The notes below the pieces were generated by a model. The model made no database searches and was not told where the DNA came from. It saw only the letters and a list, made by a program, of their open reading frames with translations. From NCBI RefSeq assembly GCF_009938015.1, contig NZ_AP021884.1, forward strand, positions 2,916,585 to 2,980,584: DNA of 64,000 nucleotides, read 5' to 3'. The translations under genes and the position numbers were made by a program. Source of the stretch: Sulfuriferula plumbiphila. GTDB taxonomy: Bacteria > Pseudomonadota > Gammaproteobacteria > Burkholderiales > Sulfuriferulaceae. Positions 37,319-47,273 of this stretch are shown in pieces (position 1 is the first letter of the stretch; every line of letters begins with the position of its first letter).

Positions 37319-38353
37319 ATGCGCATCAAGCCGGAGCAACTCGCCCAGCACCTGGCACGCGGTATCCAGCCGCTCTATACCGTGTACGGCGACGAGCCGC
37401 TGCTGGCTCTGGAAGCCGCTGATCTGGTGCGCGCCAGCGCCCGCTGCGCGGGCTACAGCGAGCGTGAAGTCCACACCGTGGAAGCACGCTTCAACTGGAA
37501 CGAGCTGCTTGCTGCCGGCGACAACCTCTCCCTGTTCGGCAACCGCCGCCTGGCCGATATCCGCATTCCCTCCGGCAAACCCGGGCTGGAAGGCGGCAAG
37601 GCACTGCAGGCCTATTGCGCCAGGCTGCCCGCAGACACCGTCACGCTCATCACCCTGCCCAAGCTCGACCGCCAGGCCACCAACGCCAAATGGTTTACCG
37701 CGCTGCAAGCCAGCGGTATCGTGATTGGCGTTAACCCGGTTGCCATCGACCAGTTGCCACGCTGGATCGGCGCGCGGCTGGCCGCACACAACCTGCAAGC
37801 CGACAGCCAGACCCTGCGCTTTCTGACCGAACGCGTGGAAGGCAACCTGCTCGCCGCCCAGCAGGAAATCCGCAAGCTCGCGCTGCTGTTCCCGCCTGGC
37901 AGAATCACCTTCGACAACGTGCGCGAAGCGGTACTCGACGTCGCCCGCTACGATGTTTTCAAGCTTGCCGACGCACTGCTGACCGGCGATGTGCCGCGCC
38001 TCATGCGCATGCTCGACGGCCTGCGCAATGAAGGCGAAACCCCGGTACTGATCCTGTGGACACTCACCCGCGAACTGCGCATCCTGACCCGCATCAAAGC
38101 CGGCCAGGCCAGCGGCCAGCCCGCCGCCCAACTGATGCGCGAAGCCGGGGTGTGGGAGTCGCGCCAGACGCTGGTGGAAAAAGCGCTCGCCCGCGTCAGC
38201 CTGAGCGCGCTCACCCAGGCGCTGCGCGATGCGGCCGGGATAGACCGCACCATCAAGGGTTTGCAAACCGGCGACGTATGGGATGCACTCAGTCAACTGG
38301 CGTTGAAAATCGCGCTGCCGGGCAGCACGGCGCACCCCTCCTCTGTCCGTTAA
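37319..38353 (+). CDS. holA: DNA polymerase III delta subunit
   Basis: A 344-residue clamp-loader delta subunit. N-terminal [20 protein letters not shown] (about 19-38), then [20 protein letters not shown] (about 111-130), [16 protein letters not shown] (about 178) and the collar-like domain with [15 protein letters not shown] (about 244). It opens the beta clamp within the gamma complex. It begins 3 bp after lptE. In the same frame after the stop an odd 36-codon open stretch follows (38354-38464); see findings. Confidence 0.93.
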   Translation: MRIKPEQLAQHLARGIQPLYTVYGDEPLLALEAADLVRASARCAGYSEREVHTVEARFNWNELLAAGDNLSLFGNRRLADIRIPSGKPGLEGGKALQAYCARLPADTVTLITLPKLDRQATNAKWFTALQASGIVIGVNPVAIDQLPRWIGARLAAHNLQADSQTLRFLTERVEGNLLAAQQEIRKLALLFPPGRITFDNVREAVLDVARYDVFKLADALLTGDVPRLMRMLDGLRNEGETPVLILWTLTRELRILTRIKAGQASGQPAAQLMREAGVWESRQTLVEKALARVSLSALTQALRDAAGIDRTIKGLQTGDVWDALSQLALKIALPGSTAHPSSVR

Positions 38354-38464
38354 TTCTGGAAAAAGCAGGTTGGCCCCGAGCAACTCCGTGGTTATGCACG
38401 GCTCACACCCGCGGAACTCGCACAGATGCCCGCCGATCAGGAACCCGTATTTTTGCTTGAGTAA
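38354..38464 (+). other. In-frame open stretch after holA, possible gene relic
   Basis: Directly after the holA TAA the same frame stays open to TAA 38462-38464 and would encode [20 protein letters not shown], then [16 protein letters not shown]. The composition looks protein-like, but there is no start codon apart from an internal ATG. It may be the tail of a lost gene. The rest of the 38354-38585 gap shows nothing further. Confidence 0.25.
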
Positions 38465-38585
38465 CCCGGCACGATCCGGCGCAGCGTGCACGTCCTCAGG
38501 CTCTGCCCATGTCCAAGCCACGCAAGCATCCTGCCGTCGTTCCGGGTTAGAATCCGACTTTAACAATTTCACCACTGGATTTGAT

Positions 38586-39839
38586 ATGGACATCAAAACC
38601 TACATGCAGGACAGGGGACGCGCTGCCCGCGCCGCTTCGCGCGCCGTGGCACGCGCCGATACCAACGCCAAGAACAGGGCGCTCAACGTCATGGCTGCGG
38701 CTATCCAGCGCGATGCCGACAAGCTGCTGGCTGCCAACGCTGAGGACATGGCCGCCGCGCGCGCCGCCGGACTGGACGCAGCGCTGCTCGACCGGCTGGC
38801 GCTGAATGCCAAATCCATCGCCGGCATGGCAGAAGGGCTGTTGCAAATCGCCGCGCTGCCCGACCCGGTGGGCGAAATCACCGATCTAAAATACCGCCCG
38901 TCCGGCATCCAGGTGGGCAAGATGCGCGTGCCGCTGGGCGTGATCGGGATCATTTATGAAGCGCGTCCCAACGTGACCGCCGACGCCGCCGGGCTGTGCC
39001 TGAAATCCGGCAACGCCGCCATCCTGCGCGGTGGTTCCGAGGCGATCCGCTCCAACCAGGCGATTGCCGCCTGCGTGCGCGAAGGGCTGGCCGCGGCCGG
39101 CCTGCCGGAAACCGCGCTACAGGTGATAGCAACCACCGACCGCGCGGCGGTGGGCGAACTCATTACCATGCAGGGCTATGTGGACGTGATCGTACCGCGC
39201 GGCGGCAAGGGGCTGATCGAGCGCGTGATGAACGATGCGCGCATTCCGGTGATCAAGCATCTGCATGGCGTATGTCATGTGTATATCGATGACCGCGCCG
39301 ACGTGGACAAGGCGGTGCGCATCGCCGACAACGCCAAAACCAGCCGCTACGGCACCTGCAACACCATGGAAACCCTGCTGCTGGCAAACAACATCGCGCC
39401 GGCAGTATTACCCAGGATCGCCGATATCTACGCCGCCAAGGGCGTAGAAATGCGCGGCTGCGACGCAGCGCGCCAGATTGTGGCAATGAATGCGGCGACG
39501 GATGTGGACTGGGTCACCGAATACCTCGCGCCCATCATTTCCATCCGCGTGGTGGACGGCATGGATGCGGCGATTGAGCACATCAATACCTATGGCTCGC
39601 AGCATACCGACGCGATTGTCACCGAGGACTATGCGCGCGCGCGCCGCTTCCTGCGCGAGGTGGATTCCAGCAGCGTGATGGTGAACGCCTCCACCCGCTT
39701 CGCCGACGGCTTCGAATACGGCCTGGGTGCTGAAATAGGCATTTCCACCGACAAGATCCACGCACGTGGCCCGGTCGGACTGGAAGGGCTCACGTCGCAA
39801 AAGTGGGTCGTGTTAGGCGATGGTCATGTGCGCGGATAA
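38586..39839 (+). CDS. proA: Gamma-glutamyl phosphate reductase
   Basis: A 417-residue protein from ATG 38586. Aldehyde-dehydrogenase fold: [20 protein letters not shown] (about 115-134), [16 protein letters not shown], catalytic Cys in [13 protein letters not shown] (about 257), and [18 protein letters not shown] near 360. It reduces gamma-glutamyl phosphate in proline synthesis. proC lies at 46451-47257 in this window; proB does not. Standard family length. Confidence 0.97.
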   Translation: MDIKTYMQDRGRAARAASRAVARADTNAKNRALNVMAAAIQRDADKLLAANAEDMAAARAAGLDAALLDRLALNAKSIAGMAEGLLQIAALPDPVGEITDLKYRPSGIQVGKMRVPLGVIGIIYEARPNVTADAAGLCLKSGNAAILRGGSEAIRSNQAIAACVREGLAAAGLPETALQVIATTDRAAVGELITMQGYVDVIVPRGGKGLIERVMNDARIPVIKHLHGVCHVYIDDRADVDKAVRIADNAKTSRYGTCNTMETLLLANNIAPAVLPRIADIYAAKGVEMRGCDAARQIVAMNAATDVDWVTEYLAPIISIRVVDGMDAAIEHINTYGSQHTDAIVTEDYARARRFLREVDSSSVMVNASTRFADGFEYGLGAEIGISTDKIHARGPVGLEGLTSQKWVVLGDGHVRG

Positions 39840-39866
39840 TTCCGGGAATAAGCCTCTGGCAACGCA

Positions 39867-40523
39867 TTGAAACCTATCGGCATTTTCGGCGGCACCTTCG
39901 ACCCGATCCACTTCGGCCATTTACGACTGGCGGAGGAAATGGCCGAGGCGCTTGAGCTCACCACGGTGCGCCTCATCCCGGCAGGCACGCCGCCGCATCG
40001 CACGCGCCCGCGCACCGACGCGCACCACCGGTTGCAGATGGTGCGGCTGGCAATCGCCGGTAATCCGCGCTTTGTGCTGGATGACCGCGAAGTGGGTTTG
40101 CCGCGTCTGTCTTACACAGTGGAAACGCTCGCCTCACTGCGTGACGAACTGGGTGCGAGGCAGCCCTTGTGCCTGCTGCTGGGTGCCGATGCGTTTCTGG
40201 GCTTGACCACCTGGCACCGCTGGCAGGACTTGTTCACGCTGGCGCATATCGCGGTGGCGCACCGTCCCGGTTTTCCGCAAAGCGCCTGGAAGGACGCCAT
40301 GCCCGAAGCATTACGCGCCGAACTGGAAGCACGCATGGCACATCCGCACGACCTCACCAGCGCTGCGGCGGGGCTGCTTGCAACCCGCCCGATCACCGCG
40401 CTGGACATCTCCGCCACGCACATCCGCGACACCTTGCGTGCCGCACGTAGCCCACGTTATTTGCTGCCTAACGCGGTTCTCGACTATATTCAGGCCAACC
40501 AACTGTATTTACCGGAAAATTAA
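39867..40523 (+). CDS. nadD: Nicotinate-nucleotide adenylyltransferase
   Basis: A 218-residue nucleotidyltransferase. It starts at TTG 39867, needed to include the full [20 protein letters not shown] motif (HxGH). The C-terminal [20 protein letters not shown] carries the ISSTxxR-like motif. It makes deamido-NAD from nicotinate mononucleotide and ATP. The nadD-rsfS-rlmH order is conserved; rsfS overlaps by 1 bp. Confidence 0.95.
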   Translation: MKPIGIFGGTFDPIHFGHLRLAEEMAEALELTTVRLIPAGTPPHRTRPRTDAHHRLQMVRLAIAGNPRFVLDDREVGLPRLSYTVETLASLRDELGARQPLCLLLGADAFLGLTTWHRWQDLFTLAHIAVAHRPGFPQSAWKDAMPEALRAELEARMAHPHDLTSAAAGLLATRPITALDISATHIRDTLRAARSPRYLLPNAVLDYIQANQLYLPEN

Positions 40524-40879
40524 TGGATATCAACGAAATCACCGCCGCTGTCGTGGACGCGCTGGAAGACATCAAAGGCCAGGACATCGTGGTCCTGGAC
40601 ACCAGTCCGCTCACGTCCATGTTTGACCGCATGGTCATCGCCAGCGCCGACTCCACGCGCCAGACCAAGGCACTGGCCCACAACGTGCAGGAAAAACTCA
40701 AGGAAAAAGGCGTGCCCGACCAGGGCATTGAAGGCCTGGCCTCGGGCGAATGGGTGCTGCTTGATCTGGGCAGCGTGGTAGTGCATGTGATGCAGCCTGC
40801 AGTGCGCCAGTATTATAACCTGGAAGAACTATGGAGCGCGGCGCAGGATCAGCGCAATAAACGCAACGCAACCGGCTGA
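40523..40879 (+). CDS. rsfS: Ribosome silencing factor RsfS
   Basis: A 118-residue protein of the RsfS/Iojap family: [20 protein letters not shown] (about 12-31), [20 protein letters not shown] (about 36-55) and [20 protein letters not shown] (about 76-95). It binds ribosomal protein uL14 and blocks subunit joining in starvation. Coupled to nadD; rlmH follows after 9 bp. Confidence 0.95.
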   Translation: MDINEITAAVVDALEDIKGQDIVVLDTSPLTSMFDRMVIASADSTRQTKALAHNVQEKLKEKGVPDQGIEGLASGEWVLLDLGSVVVHVMQPAVRQYYNLEELWSAAQDQRNKRNATG

Positions 40880-40888
40880 ATCTCCCCC

Positions 40889-41359
40889 ATGAAGCTGCGC
40901 ATCATCGCGGTAGGGAAAAAAATGCCGGCGTGGATCGAGGCCGGGTTTAGCGAATATGCCAGGCGCATGCCACGCGAGAACAGTATCGAGCTGGTCGAGC
41001 TCAAGCCGGAGAAACGCGGCGGCGGCAAAACCAGCGGGCAGATCCAGGAAGCCGAGCGCGACCGCATCCTCGCCGCGCTACCGCGACACGCCACAGTGTG
41101 GGCACTGGATGAGCACGGCAGCCAGCTCACCACCCTGGAACTGGCCGGCGCGCTGCGTGAATGGCAGGGGACAGGGCGCGACACGGCTTTTGTCATCGGC
41201 GGTGCCGATGGCTTGCATCAAGATGTCAAACAGCGTGCCGATAAACTGCTTGCACTGTCACGCTTTACCTTGCCGCACGGCCTGGTGCGGGTGATGCTGG
41301 TCGAACAGCTATATCGCGTCTGGAGCGTGACACACAACCACCCCTACCACCGGGAATAA
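40889..41359 (+). CDS. rlmH: 23S rRNA pseudouridine1915 N3-methyltransferase RlmH
   Basis: A 156-residue SPOUT methyltransferase. Start [20 protein letters not shown], then [20 protein letters not shown] (about 103-122; SAM-binding knot) and the C-terminal [20 protein letters not shown]. It methylates pseudouridine 1915 of 23S rRNA on 70S ribosomes. Full length and tightly placed between rsfS and maf. Confidence 0.97.
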   Translation: MKLRIIAVGKKMPAWIEAGFSEYARRMPRENSIELVELKPEKRGGGKTSGQIQEAERDRILAALPRHATVWALDEHGSQLTTLELAGALREWQGTGRDTAFVIGGADGLHQDVKQRADKLLALSRFTLPHGLVRVMLVEQLYRVWSVTHNHPYHRE

Positions 41360-41365
41360 ACCAAC

Positions 41366-41986
41366 ATGGCGCATACCGATCCACGCATTTATCTGGCCTC
41401 ACGCTCGCCGCGTCGCCGCGAGTTGCTGCGCCAGATTGGCGTGCGCCACGAGGTGCTACTGTTACGTGAATCCGGCGATCGCCTGGACGTAGATGAAACG
41501 CCGCAGCCCGGCGAACCACCGCAGGAATATGCACTGCGCATTGCGCGTGGCAAGGCCACCGCCGGCTGGCAATGTGTAATGGAACGCCATATCCCGCGCT
41601 ACCCGGTGCTCGGCGCCGATACCACGGTGACCGTGGATGGCGAAATCCTCGGCAAGCCGTTGGGTCTGGACGCTGCCATTGCCATGCTCGCCAAGCTGGC
41701 GGGGCGCAGCCATCAGGTGATGACGGCAGTGGCACTGGCATGCGAAACACGCTGCGAGGTACTGCTGAGCACGTCGACGGTCAGGTTCAAACCCCTCAGT
41801 GAACGCGCAATCCACACCTACGCAAGCAGCGGCGAGCCCTTCGACAAGGCTGGCGGTTATGCCATCCAGGGACGCGCAGCGACTTTCATCGAGCATCTGG
41901 AGGGCAGCTATTCCGGCGTGATGGGCCTGCCGCTGTATGAAACTGCGCAGCTGCTGGAACGCTACAACATGAAATTATTCGAATAA
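41366..41986 (+). CDS. Maf/YhdE-family nucleotide pyrophosphatase
   Basis: A 206-residue protein. The Maf motif IYLASRSPRRRELLRQIGVR (about 8-27), the VLGADTTVTVDGEILGKP active-site segment (about 77-94) and DKAGGYAIQG (about 155) are intact. The family hydrolyses dTTP, UTP or modified nucleotides; the YhdE subgroup is usual beside rng. An insertion around residues 62-76 (GWQCVMERHIPRYP) is longer than I expect. It lies 6 bp after rlmH and 23 bp before rng. Confidence 0.92.
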   Translation: MAHTDPRIYLASRSPRRRELLRQIGVRHEVLLLRESGDRLDVDETPQPGEPPQEYALRIARGKATAGWQCVMERHIPRYPVLGADTTVTVDGEILGKPLGLDAAIAMLAKLAGRSHQVMTAVALACETRCEVLLSTSTVRFKPLSERAIHTYASSGEPFDKAGGYAIQGRAATFIEHLEGSYSGVMGLPLYETAQLLERYNMKLFE

Positions 41987-42009
41987 GCCCTACTGGTAAA
42001 CCGCACACC

Positions 42010-43464
42010 ATGAGCGAAGAAATTCTCATCAACGTCACTCCCCAGGAGACCCGCGTCGCGGTGATGCATCTGGGCGTGGTGCAGGAACTCCACATCGAAC
42101 GCATCAGCCAGCTTGGCCTGGTGGGCAATATCTACTTCGGCAAGGTGTGCCGGGTATTGCCGGGGATGCAGTCGGCGTTTATTGACATCGGCCTGGAGCG
42201 CGCGGCGTTTCTGCATATCGCCGACATCTGGGAAGAACGCCATGCCGGGGGCGAGGAACGTCCGATTGAACGCATCCTGTTTGAGGGACAGGGTGTACTG
42301 GTGCAGGTCATCAAGGATCCAATCGGCACCAAGGGCGCGCGGCTGTCTACCCAGGTGAGTTTTGCCGGGCGTTTTCTGGTGTATCTCCCGCAGGAAACGC
42401 ATATCGGCATCTCGCAAAAAATCGAGGATGAAGCCGAACGCGAGTCGCTGCGCCAGAAACTGCAACAGCTGTTGCCCGAGGATGAACACGGCGGCTTCAT
42501 CATCCGCACCATGGCGGAACAGGCTGAAGAGCGCGAATTGCAGGCGGATATCGGGTACTTGCGCAAACTGTGGGCGGATATTCAGCAACAGGCCAGAACC
42601 GCGCCGCTGAAATCGCTGCTGTATCAGGAACTGAACCTGTCGCTGCGCGTGCTGCGCGATTTCGCCAACGAGGAAACCGACCGCATTCTGGTGGATTCGC
42701 GTGAAACCTACCAGAAAATGCTGAGCTTTGCCGAGAGCTACAGCGGAGCTGTGGTCAACAAGCTCAGCCACTACGCTGCCGAGCGTCCGCTGTTTGACCT
42801 GTATGCCATCGAGGATGAAATCGAGAAGGCGCTGGCGCGGCGCGTGGATCTGAAATCCGGCGGCTACCTGATTATCGACCAGACCGAAGCACTGACCACG
42901 GTGGACGTGAACACCGGCGGTTTCGTCGGCGTCCGCAATTTCGACGACACCATTTTCAAGACCAACCTGGAGGCCGCGCAGGCTATTGCGCGTCAGTTGC
43001 GGCTGCGCAACCTGGGCGGCATCATCATCGTGGACTTTATCGACATGGACAATCGCGGTCATCGCGACGAAGTGTTTTCCGAGTTTAAAAAGGCGCTGGC
43101 GCGTGACCATACGCGCATGACGGTGAATGATTTTTCCCCGCTGGGGCTGGTGGAGATGACGCGCAAGCGTACCCGCGAAAGCCTGGCCCACGTTTTGTGC
43201 CAGCCCTGTCCGACCTGTCAGGGACGGGGCGAAGTCAAAACCGCGCAAACCGTGTGTTATGAAATCCTGCGCGAAATCGTGCGCGAAGCGCGCCAGTTCA
43301 ATGCGCGCGAATTCAGGATACTGGCGTCACAGCAAGTGATTGATCTGTTTCTGGATGAAGAGTCGCAGAGCCTCGCCCAGCTCGGCGATTTCATCGGCAA
43401 ACCGGTATCGCTACAGGTGGAAAGCCTGTATACCCAGGAGCAATACGACGTGATTCTGATTTAG
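42010..43464 (+). CDS. rng: Ribonuclease G
   Basis: A 484-residue RNase E/G family protein. The S1 domain is at about 37-120, with GNIYFGKVCRVLPGMQSAFI. The catalytic region has VDVNTGGFVGVRNFDDTIFK (about 298-317) and GGIIIVDFIDMDNRGHR (about 337, with D residues for Mg2+). The zinc link is CQPCPTCQGRG (about 398). No long C-terminal scaffold, so RNase G rather than RNase E. It trims 16S rRNA 5' ends and degrades some mRNAs. It converges on the dynamin-like gene across 66 bp. Confidence 0.95.
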   Translation: MSEEILINVTPQETRVAVMHLGVVQELHIERISQLGLVGNIYFGKVCRVLPGMQSAFIDIGLERAAFLHIADIWEERHAGGEERPIERILFEGQGVLVQVIKDPIGTKGARLSTQVSFAGRFLVYLPQETHIGISQKIEDEAERESLRQKLQQLLPEDEHGGFIIRTMAEQAEERELQADIGYLRKLWADIQQQARTAPLKSLLYQELNLSLRVLRDFANEETDRILVDSRETYQKMLSFAESYSGAVVNKLSHYAAERPLFDLYAIEDEIEKALARRVDLKSGGYLIIDQTEALTTVDVNTGGFVGVRNFDDTIFKTNLEAAQAIARQLRLRNLGGIIIVDFIDMDNRGHRDEVFSEFKKALARDHTRMTVNDFSPLGLVEMTRKRTRESLAHVLCQPCPTCQGRGEVKTAQTVCYEILREIVREARQFNAREFRILASQQVIDLFLDEESQSLAQLGDFIGKPVSLQVESLYTQEQYDVILI

Positions 43465-43530
43465 AGCCTGGCAGTGGTTAACAGCCATTGCGAGGATGAT
43501 TGGGATTTCATCTCCAGCTTTCGATCAGGA

Positions 43531-45501
43531 TCAGGCCACAGCCTGAACCACGCGCAACGCAGGCGGTGACGTTTTATCCGCGCTTGCGCCGGCTGTATCG
43601 GGTGCGAGCGCGCGCAGGATTGCGTTGATTTCCTGATGCTGTTTCCCCAGGTCATCAAACTGTTGTTTTAATTCTGCCACTTTGGCCTGCAGGCTATCCA
43701 GGTTGTCGTGCACCTTGCGGATGTTTTCGACGCGCAGCTCCAGCTGGGTTTTATGGTCGCGGATGCGTATGACCAGCGGATCCAGTGTCATGCGCAGCCA
43801 GGCATCGGCCTCCATGCGCGCCATCTCGAATACTGTGCGCGCCTCGGCCACCAGGCTTTGATAAAACCTGCTCACCATAAAGCGCTTTTCCAGCATCAGA
43901 TTAAGCGGATCACGACAAAACATCCCGGTACTCCGGGCCAGACCCGCCAGGCGTTCACGATGGCGCTCCAGATCCAGCCGGGGCGGGTTCAATTGCGGGA
44001 ATCCATGCTGCTCCTGAAAACGCCGATAAGCCGAGTCGAGCAGCGCCAGGATATTAGCGGCAGCCGTGTCTACCCTCGCGAATTGGGCATTGATGCGCCC
44101 GAACAGGTGATTCATGCCACGTGTAAGGCTGGCCGTGGTCCAGCTCTCATCCAGGTGTGCGCGGCTTTTTTCCAACAAGGCGTCAAGCACGTCGCCCGAT
44201 AGCTCGGACAATAGGGAACGTCCCTGCTGCTGTACCAGGTTACGGGTAATCTTGAAATTCAGCGCAACCGCATCATAACCCCGCTTTTCGGTCACCAGCC
44301 TGTCGCGCAGCTTGGTGACGACTTCGCGGTTTTTGCCGGTGAAAGCGCCGAGCTGTTCGGCATCGCCCCTGATGGCTTCGAGTCTGGACACCACCCCGTG
44401 ACGCGAGGTCTCCAGCATGGCCAATACCTCGCGATGCACCGACTGGTGCAGCAGCGCCTGGCGCGAGGGAATGATTTTATCGGCGAGCAAGGTCTCCAGC
44501 GCAGCAATCCCGGAACGTTCGAGTAGCGCCGGGTCTTCCCGGATTTTGCCAACCAGCGCTTTCTGTGCCGAGACGGCAAACACCTGGTGACGCGGAATTC
44601 TGAGCTGCTGCGCGGTTTGCTCGATCTGGCGCTGGATGATGGCGTCGATCTCTGCTTCGGATTTGAGTTCGTCCCACAGCATGTCAATCTTGTTGAGTAC
44701 CGCAATGTGATGGTGCACACGGCGGTACACCGTGTTCTCCCAGATATCCAGATCGGAACGTGTAACGCCGGTATCGGTCGCCAGTAAGAAAAACACGCCG
44801 TGGGCATTGGGAATGGCGTTGAGAGTCAACTCGGGTTCGTTGCCAAGCGCGTTAAGCCCGGGCGTGTCGAGAATTGCCAGTCCCCCGTTCAACAGCGGAT
44901 GCGGGAAATTGATCAGGGCATAACGCCAGGCCGGCACCTCCACCCTGCCGTCAGCCGCACCCTGCCGCGCGAGCCCGGCATCATCTTCATCGCACAAGCC
45001 CATGGCGCGCGCCTCGGCCGCCGACACACGCTTGACCTCTGCCAGCGAGCGCAAGGCAGCGCTCATCTGCATGGCATTGGAGGGATCGAGGCTAATCGTG
45101 CTCCACTCGATGGGCATGCGTTTCAGAGTGGCGATACTTGCGTCGCGCAAGCGCGTCTCGATGGGCAACAGGCGGACGTAGGGCTTGCTGTCGACATCGT
45201 GGAAAATTTCCGTCGGGCACATGGTCGTGCGGCCTGCGTCAGAGGGCAGCAGGCGCTGTTTGAGGTCAGCAAAAAACAGTGCGTTGATGAGTTCCGACTT
45301 GCCACGCGAAAATTCGGCCACAAACGCCAGCACCAGCCGATCCTGTTTCAGGCTCTCGGCCAGGTCGTAGAGACGCAGGGTCTGCTGTGCCTCAATACTG
45401 GCATAGCGATCCAGCCAGCCGCGATAGGCTTCCAGCGCGCCAAGCACCACATCGCGGCGCTGCTGATAATTCACGATTTCCTGCTCAAGCCGATTCGCCA
45501 T
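43531..45501 (-). CDS. Bacterial dynamin-like GTPase
   Basis: A 656-residue protein from ATG 45501; the longer frame upstream is the yggU gene's antisense frame shift and not homologous. GTPase motifs: G1 VAEFSRGKSELINALFF (about 56-72), G2 Thr in DAGRTTMCPTEIF (about 85), G3 AILDTPGLNALG (about 202), G4 VLNKIDMLWDEL (about 252). Long helical stalk regions follow, with coiled coil near 600-640. Family members remodel or protect membranes. It is the last gene of the yggS-proC-yggT-yggU run, with a 17-bp overlap with yggU. Membrane target unknown. Confidence 0.88.
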   Translation of the reverse strand: MANRLEQEIVNYQQRRDVVLGALEAYRGWLDRYASIEAQQTLRLYDLAESLKQDRLVLAFVAEFSRGKSELINALFFADLKQRLLPSDAGRTTMCPTEIFHDVDSKPYVRLLPIETRLRDASIATLKRMPIEWSTISLDPSNAMQMSAALRSLAEVKRVSAAEARAMGLCDEDDAGLARQGAADGRVEVPAWRYALINFPHPLLNGGLAILDTPGLNALGNEPELTLNAIPNAHGVFFLLATDTGVTRSDLDIWENTVYRRVHHHIAVLNKIDMLWDELKSEAEIDAIIQRQIEQTAQQLRIPRHQVFAVSAQKALVGKIREDPALLERSGIAALETLLADKIIPSRQALLHQSVHREVLAMLETSRHGVVSRLEAIRGDAEQLGAFTGKNREVVTKLRDRLVTEKRGYDAVALNFKITRNLVQQQGRSLLSELSGDVLDALLEKSRAHLDESWTTASLTRGMNHLFGRINAQFARVDTAAANILALLDSAYRRFQEQHGFPQLNPPRLDLERHRERLAGLARSTGMFCRDPLNLMLEKRFMVSRFYQSLVAEARTVFEMARMEADAWLRMTLDPLVIRIRDHKTQLELRVENIRKVHDNLDSLQAKVAELKQQFDDLGKQHQEINAILRALAPDTAGASADKTSPPALRVVQAVA

Positions 45502-45802
45502 GTCCACTTCCCATTTGCTCGAGTTTTTGAATGGCCGCGTCATCCAGCGATGCGATTTCCAGTATTTTACGGCGCCCTTTTTCACCGCTCCGAATCTGCA
45601 CGCACCTGACGGATACACCGAGTGTTCTGGCAATAAAAGTGCGCAATACCGCATTCGCCTTCCCTTCAGTAGCGGCGGCGGCAATGCGAATCTTGAGCGC
45701 GTCGCCATGCACACCCGCTATTTCAGTGGTTTTTGCGCCGGGTTGAATATGCAGAAAAAGCTGTACCGAGTCGCCACTCGTTTTGAACCAGGTCAAAGCC
45801 AT
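45485..45802 (-). CDS. DUF167 (YggU-like) protein
   Basis: A 105-residue protein. The DUF167 pattern is present: VQLFLHIQPGAKTTEIAGVH (about 13-32), LKIRIAAAATEGKANAVLRT (about 37-56) and VQIRSGEKGRRKILEI. The family has an alpha/beta fold and no firmly assigned function. It follows yggT by 12 bp in the conserved yggT-yggU order. Confidence 0.92.
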   Translation of the reverse strand: MALTWFKTSGDSVQLFLHIQPGAKTTEIAGVHGDALKIRIAAAATEGKANAVLRTFIARTLGVSVRCVQIRSGEKGRRKILEIASLDDAAIQKLEQMGSGHGESA

Positions 45803-45814
45803 GTGGTTGCGCCG

Positions 45815-46390
45815 TTACATCATGCTGCGCGCCACGCGCTCCAGCCACGCCAGCGGCAGCATGATGACAAGCTGACACACCAGCAGAAAAACCAGGGGGG
45901 AGAGGTCGAAATTGGCAACCGGTGCAATCAGGCGCCGGAACGGCCGCAACAGCGGTGCCGCCAGCGCCGCGAACACCGGCATCAGCGGCGATAACGGATT
46001 CACCATGGACAATACCGCCATCACCACCACCAGCCCGATCAAGGTGTATACCGCCAGGCTGGACAAGCGCACCGCTGCCAACAGCACAAACCCCGGCAGC
46101 ACCTTGCTCCCTGCCGCTGCGAACGGATAGCCATCCAGGCCGAACAGCGCCAGCAGCAATACGAATTCCAGCGCCAGTGCCAGCAACAGCGTACCCATAT
46201 CCACGCCGAACAGGCCCGGTATGACACGACGCAACGGACGCACGGCAAAATCGGTAAGTTTGACCACAAACTGGGCAAACGGATTGCGGAATGGAACGCG
46301 CGCCCATTGCATGTAAAAGCGCAGCAACAGGGCGATCAAAAACAGATTGACGAGGTTTTGCAGGACAAACTGCAAGGCTTGGTTCAACAT
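45815..46390 (-). CDS. YggT-family membrane protein
   Basis: A 191-residue protein with two YGGT repeats, each a pair of transmembrane helices: LVNLFLIALLLRFYMQWARV (about 13-32) with NPFAQFVVKLTDFAVRPLRR, and a second copy near 105-190 with PLLRPFRRLIAPVANFDLSP. The role is unclear; links to osmotic tolerance and cell division factors have been proposed. It lies between proC (60 bp) and yggU (12 bp). Confidence 0.92.
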   Translation of the reverse strand: MLNQALQFVLQNLVNLFLIALLLRFYMQWARVPFRNPFAQFVVKLTDFAVRPLRRVIPGLFGVDMGTLLLALALEFVLLLALFGLDGYPFAAAGSKVLPGFVLLAAVRLSSLAVYTLIGLVVVMAVLSMVNPLSPLMPVFAALAAPLLRPFRRLIAPVANFDLSPLVFLLVCQLVIMLPLAWLERVARSMM

Positions 46391-46450
46391 GATGATTTAC
46401 CGTAAAAACACCTTGTTATTGTTGCATTTTTTGGACGCGAGAGGCGGATA

Positions 46451-47257
46451 TTATTGCAGCGCTTCGCCCAGCTCTTTGGAGCGTGCCGCCGCTGCATGAA
46501 TGGCGCTGACAATGGCGGCTTTTACGCCGGCCTCATCCATGCGCTGCAGGGCGCGTTCGGTGGTACCGGCTTTGGAGGTGACGCGCGCACGCAGGGTGGC
46601 GACGTCCTCACTGCTACTGGCAGCCAGTTGCGCGGAACCCAGCATGGTTTCCAGTGCCAGCTGGCGCGCGGCGTCTGCATTCAACCCCAGTTCCAGTGCT
46701 GCCTGCTGCAGAGCCTCGATAAAATAAAATACATAGGCCGGACCGCTGCCGGACACTGCCGTGACCGCATCCATCAGCGCCTCGTCTTCCACCCACAGCA
46801 CGCTGCCCGCCGATTCAAGAATGGTCTGCGCCATCTGCCGCCGGGACGGCTGCACTGCAGGCAATGCATACAGCGCCGTGACACCCGCTCCGATCATGGC
46901 CGGAGTATTGGGCATCGCGCGCACCACATTGGCATAACCCATCAACCACGCCGACAAAGTGCGCGCGCGCACCCCGGCAGCAATAGATACCACCAGCTGC
47001 ATGGCAAGCAGCGGCGACAGTACCTGTGCCACTTCCTTGAGCTGTTGCGGCTTGACCGCCAGTACCACGGCATCCGCGATCACTGCATCAGGACCCAGTT
47101 CAGCATAGGTGTTCACCCGATAATCTGCCTCCAGCCGCGCGCGCGCGTCTGCATTATGCTCGACCACCGATATCTGTTCAGCTGCCTGCCCCTGGCGCAG
47201 CAGGCCCGCAATCAGGGCGGTCGCCATGTTGCCGCCACCGATGAATGTAATACGCAT
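46451..47257 (-). CDS. proC: Pyrroline-5-carboxylate reductase
   Basis: A 268-residue protein from ATG 47257. NAD(P)-binding ITFIGGGNMATALIAGLLRQ (about 3-22), VVRAMPNTPAMIGAGVTALY (about 114-133) and the signature SGSGPAYVFYFIEALQQAAL (about 172-191). Catalyses the last step of proline synthesis. It is 16 bp downstream of yggS, the classic yggS-proC pair. Confidence 0.97.
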   Translation of the reverse strand: MRITFIGGGNMATALIAGLLRQGQAAEQISVVEHNADARARLEADYRVNTYAELGPDAVIADAVVLAVKPQQLKEVAQVLSPLLAMQLVVSIAAGVRARTLSAWLMGYANVVRAMPNTPAMIGAGVTALYALPAVQPSRRQMAQTILESAGSVLWVEDEALMDAVTAVSGSGPAYVFYFIEALQQAALELGLNADAARQLALETMLGSAQLAASSSEDVATLRARVTSKAGTTERALQRMDEAGVKAAIVSAIHAAAARSKELGEALQ

Positions 47258-47273
47258 TTGTACTCCCAAGAAG

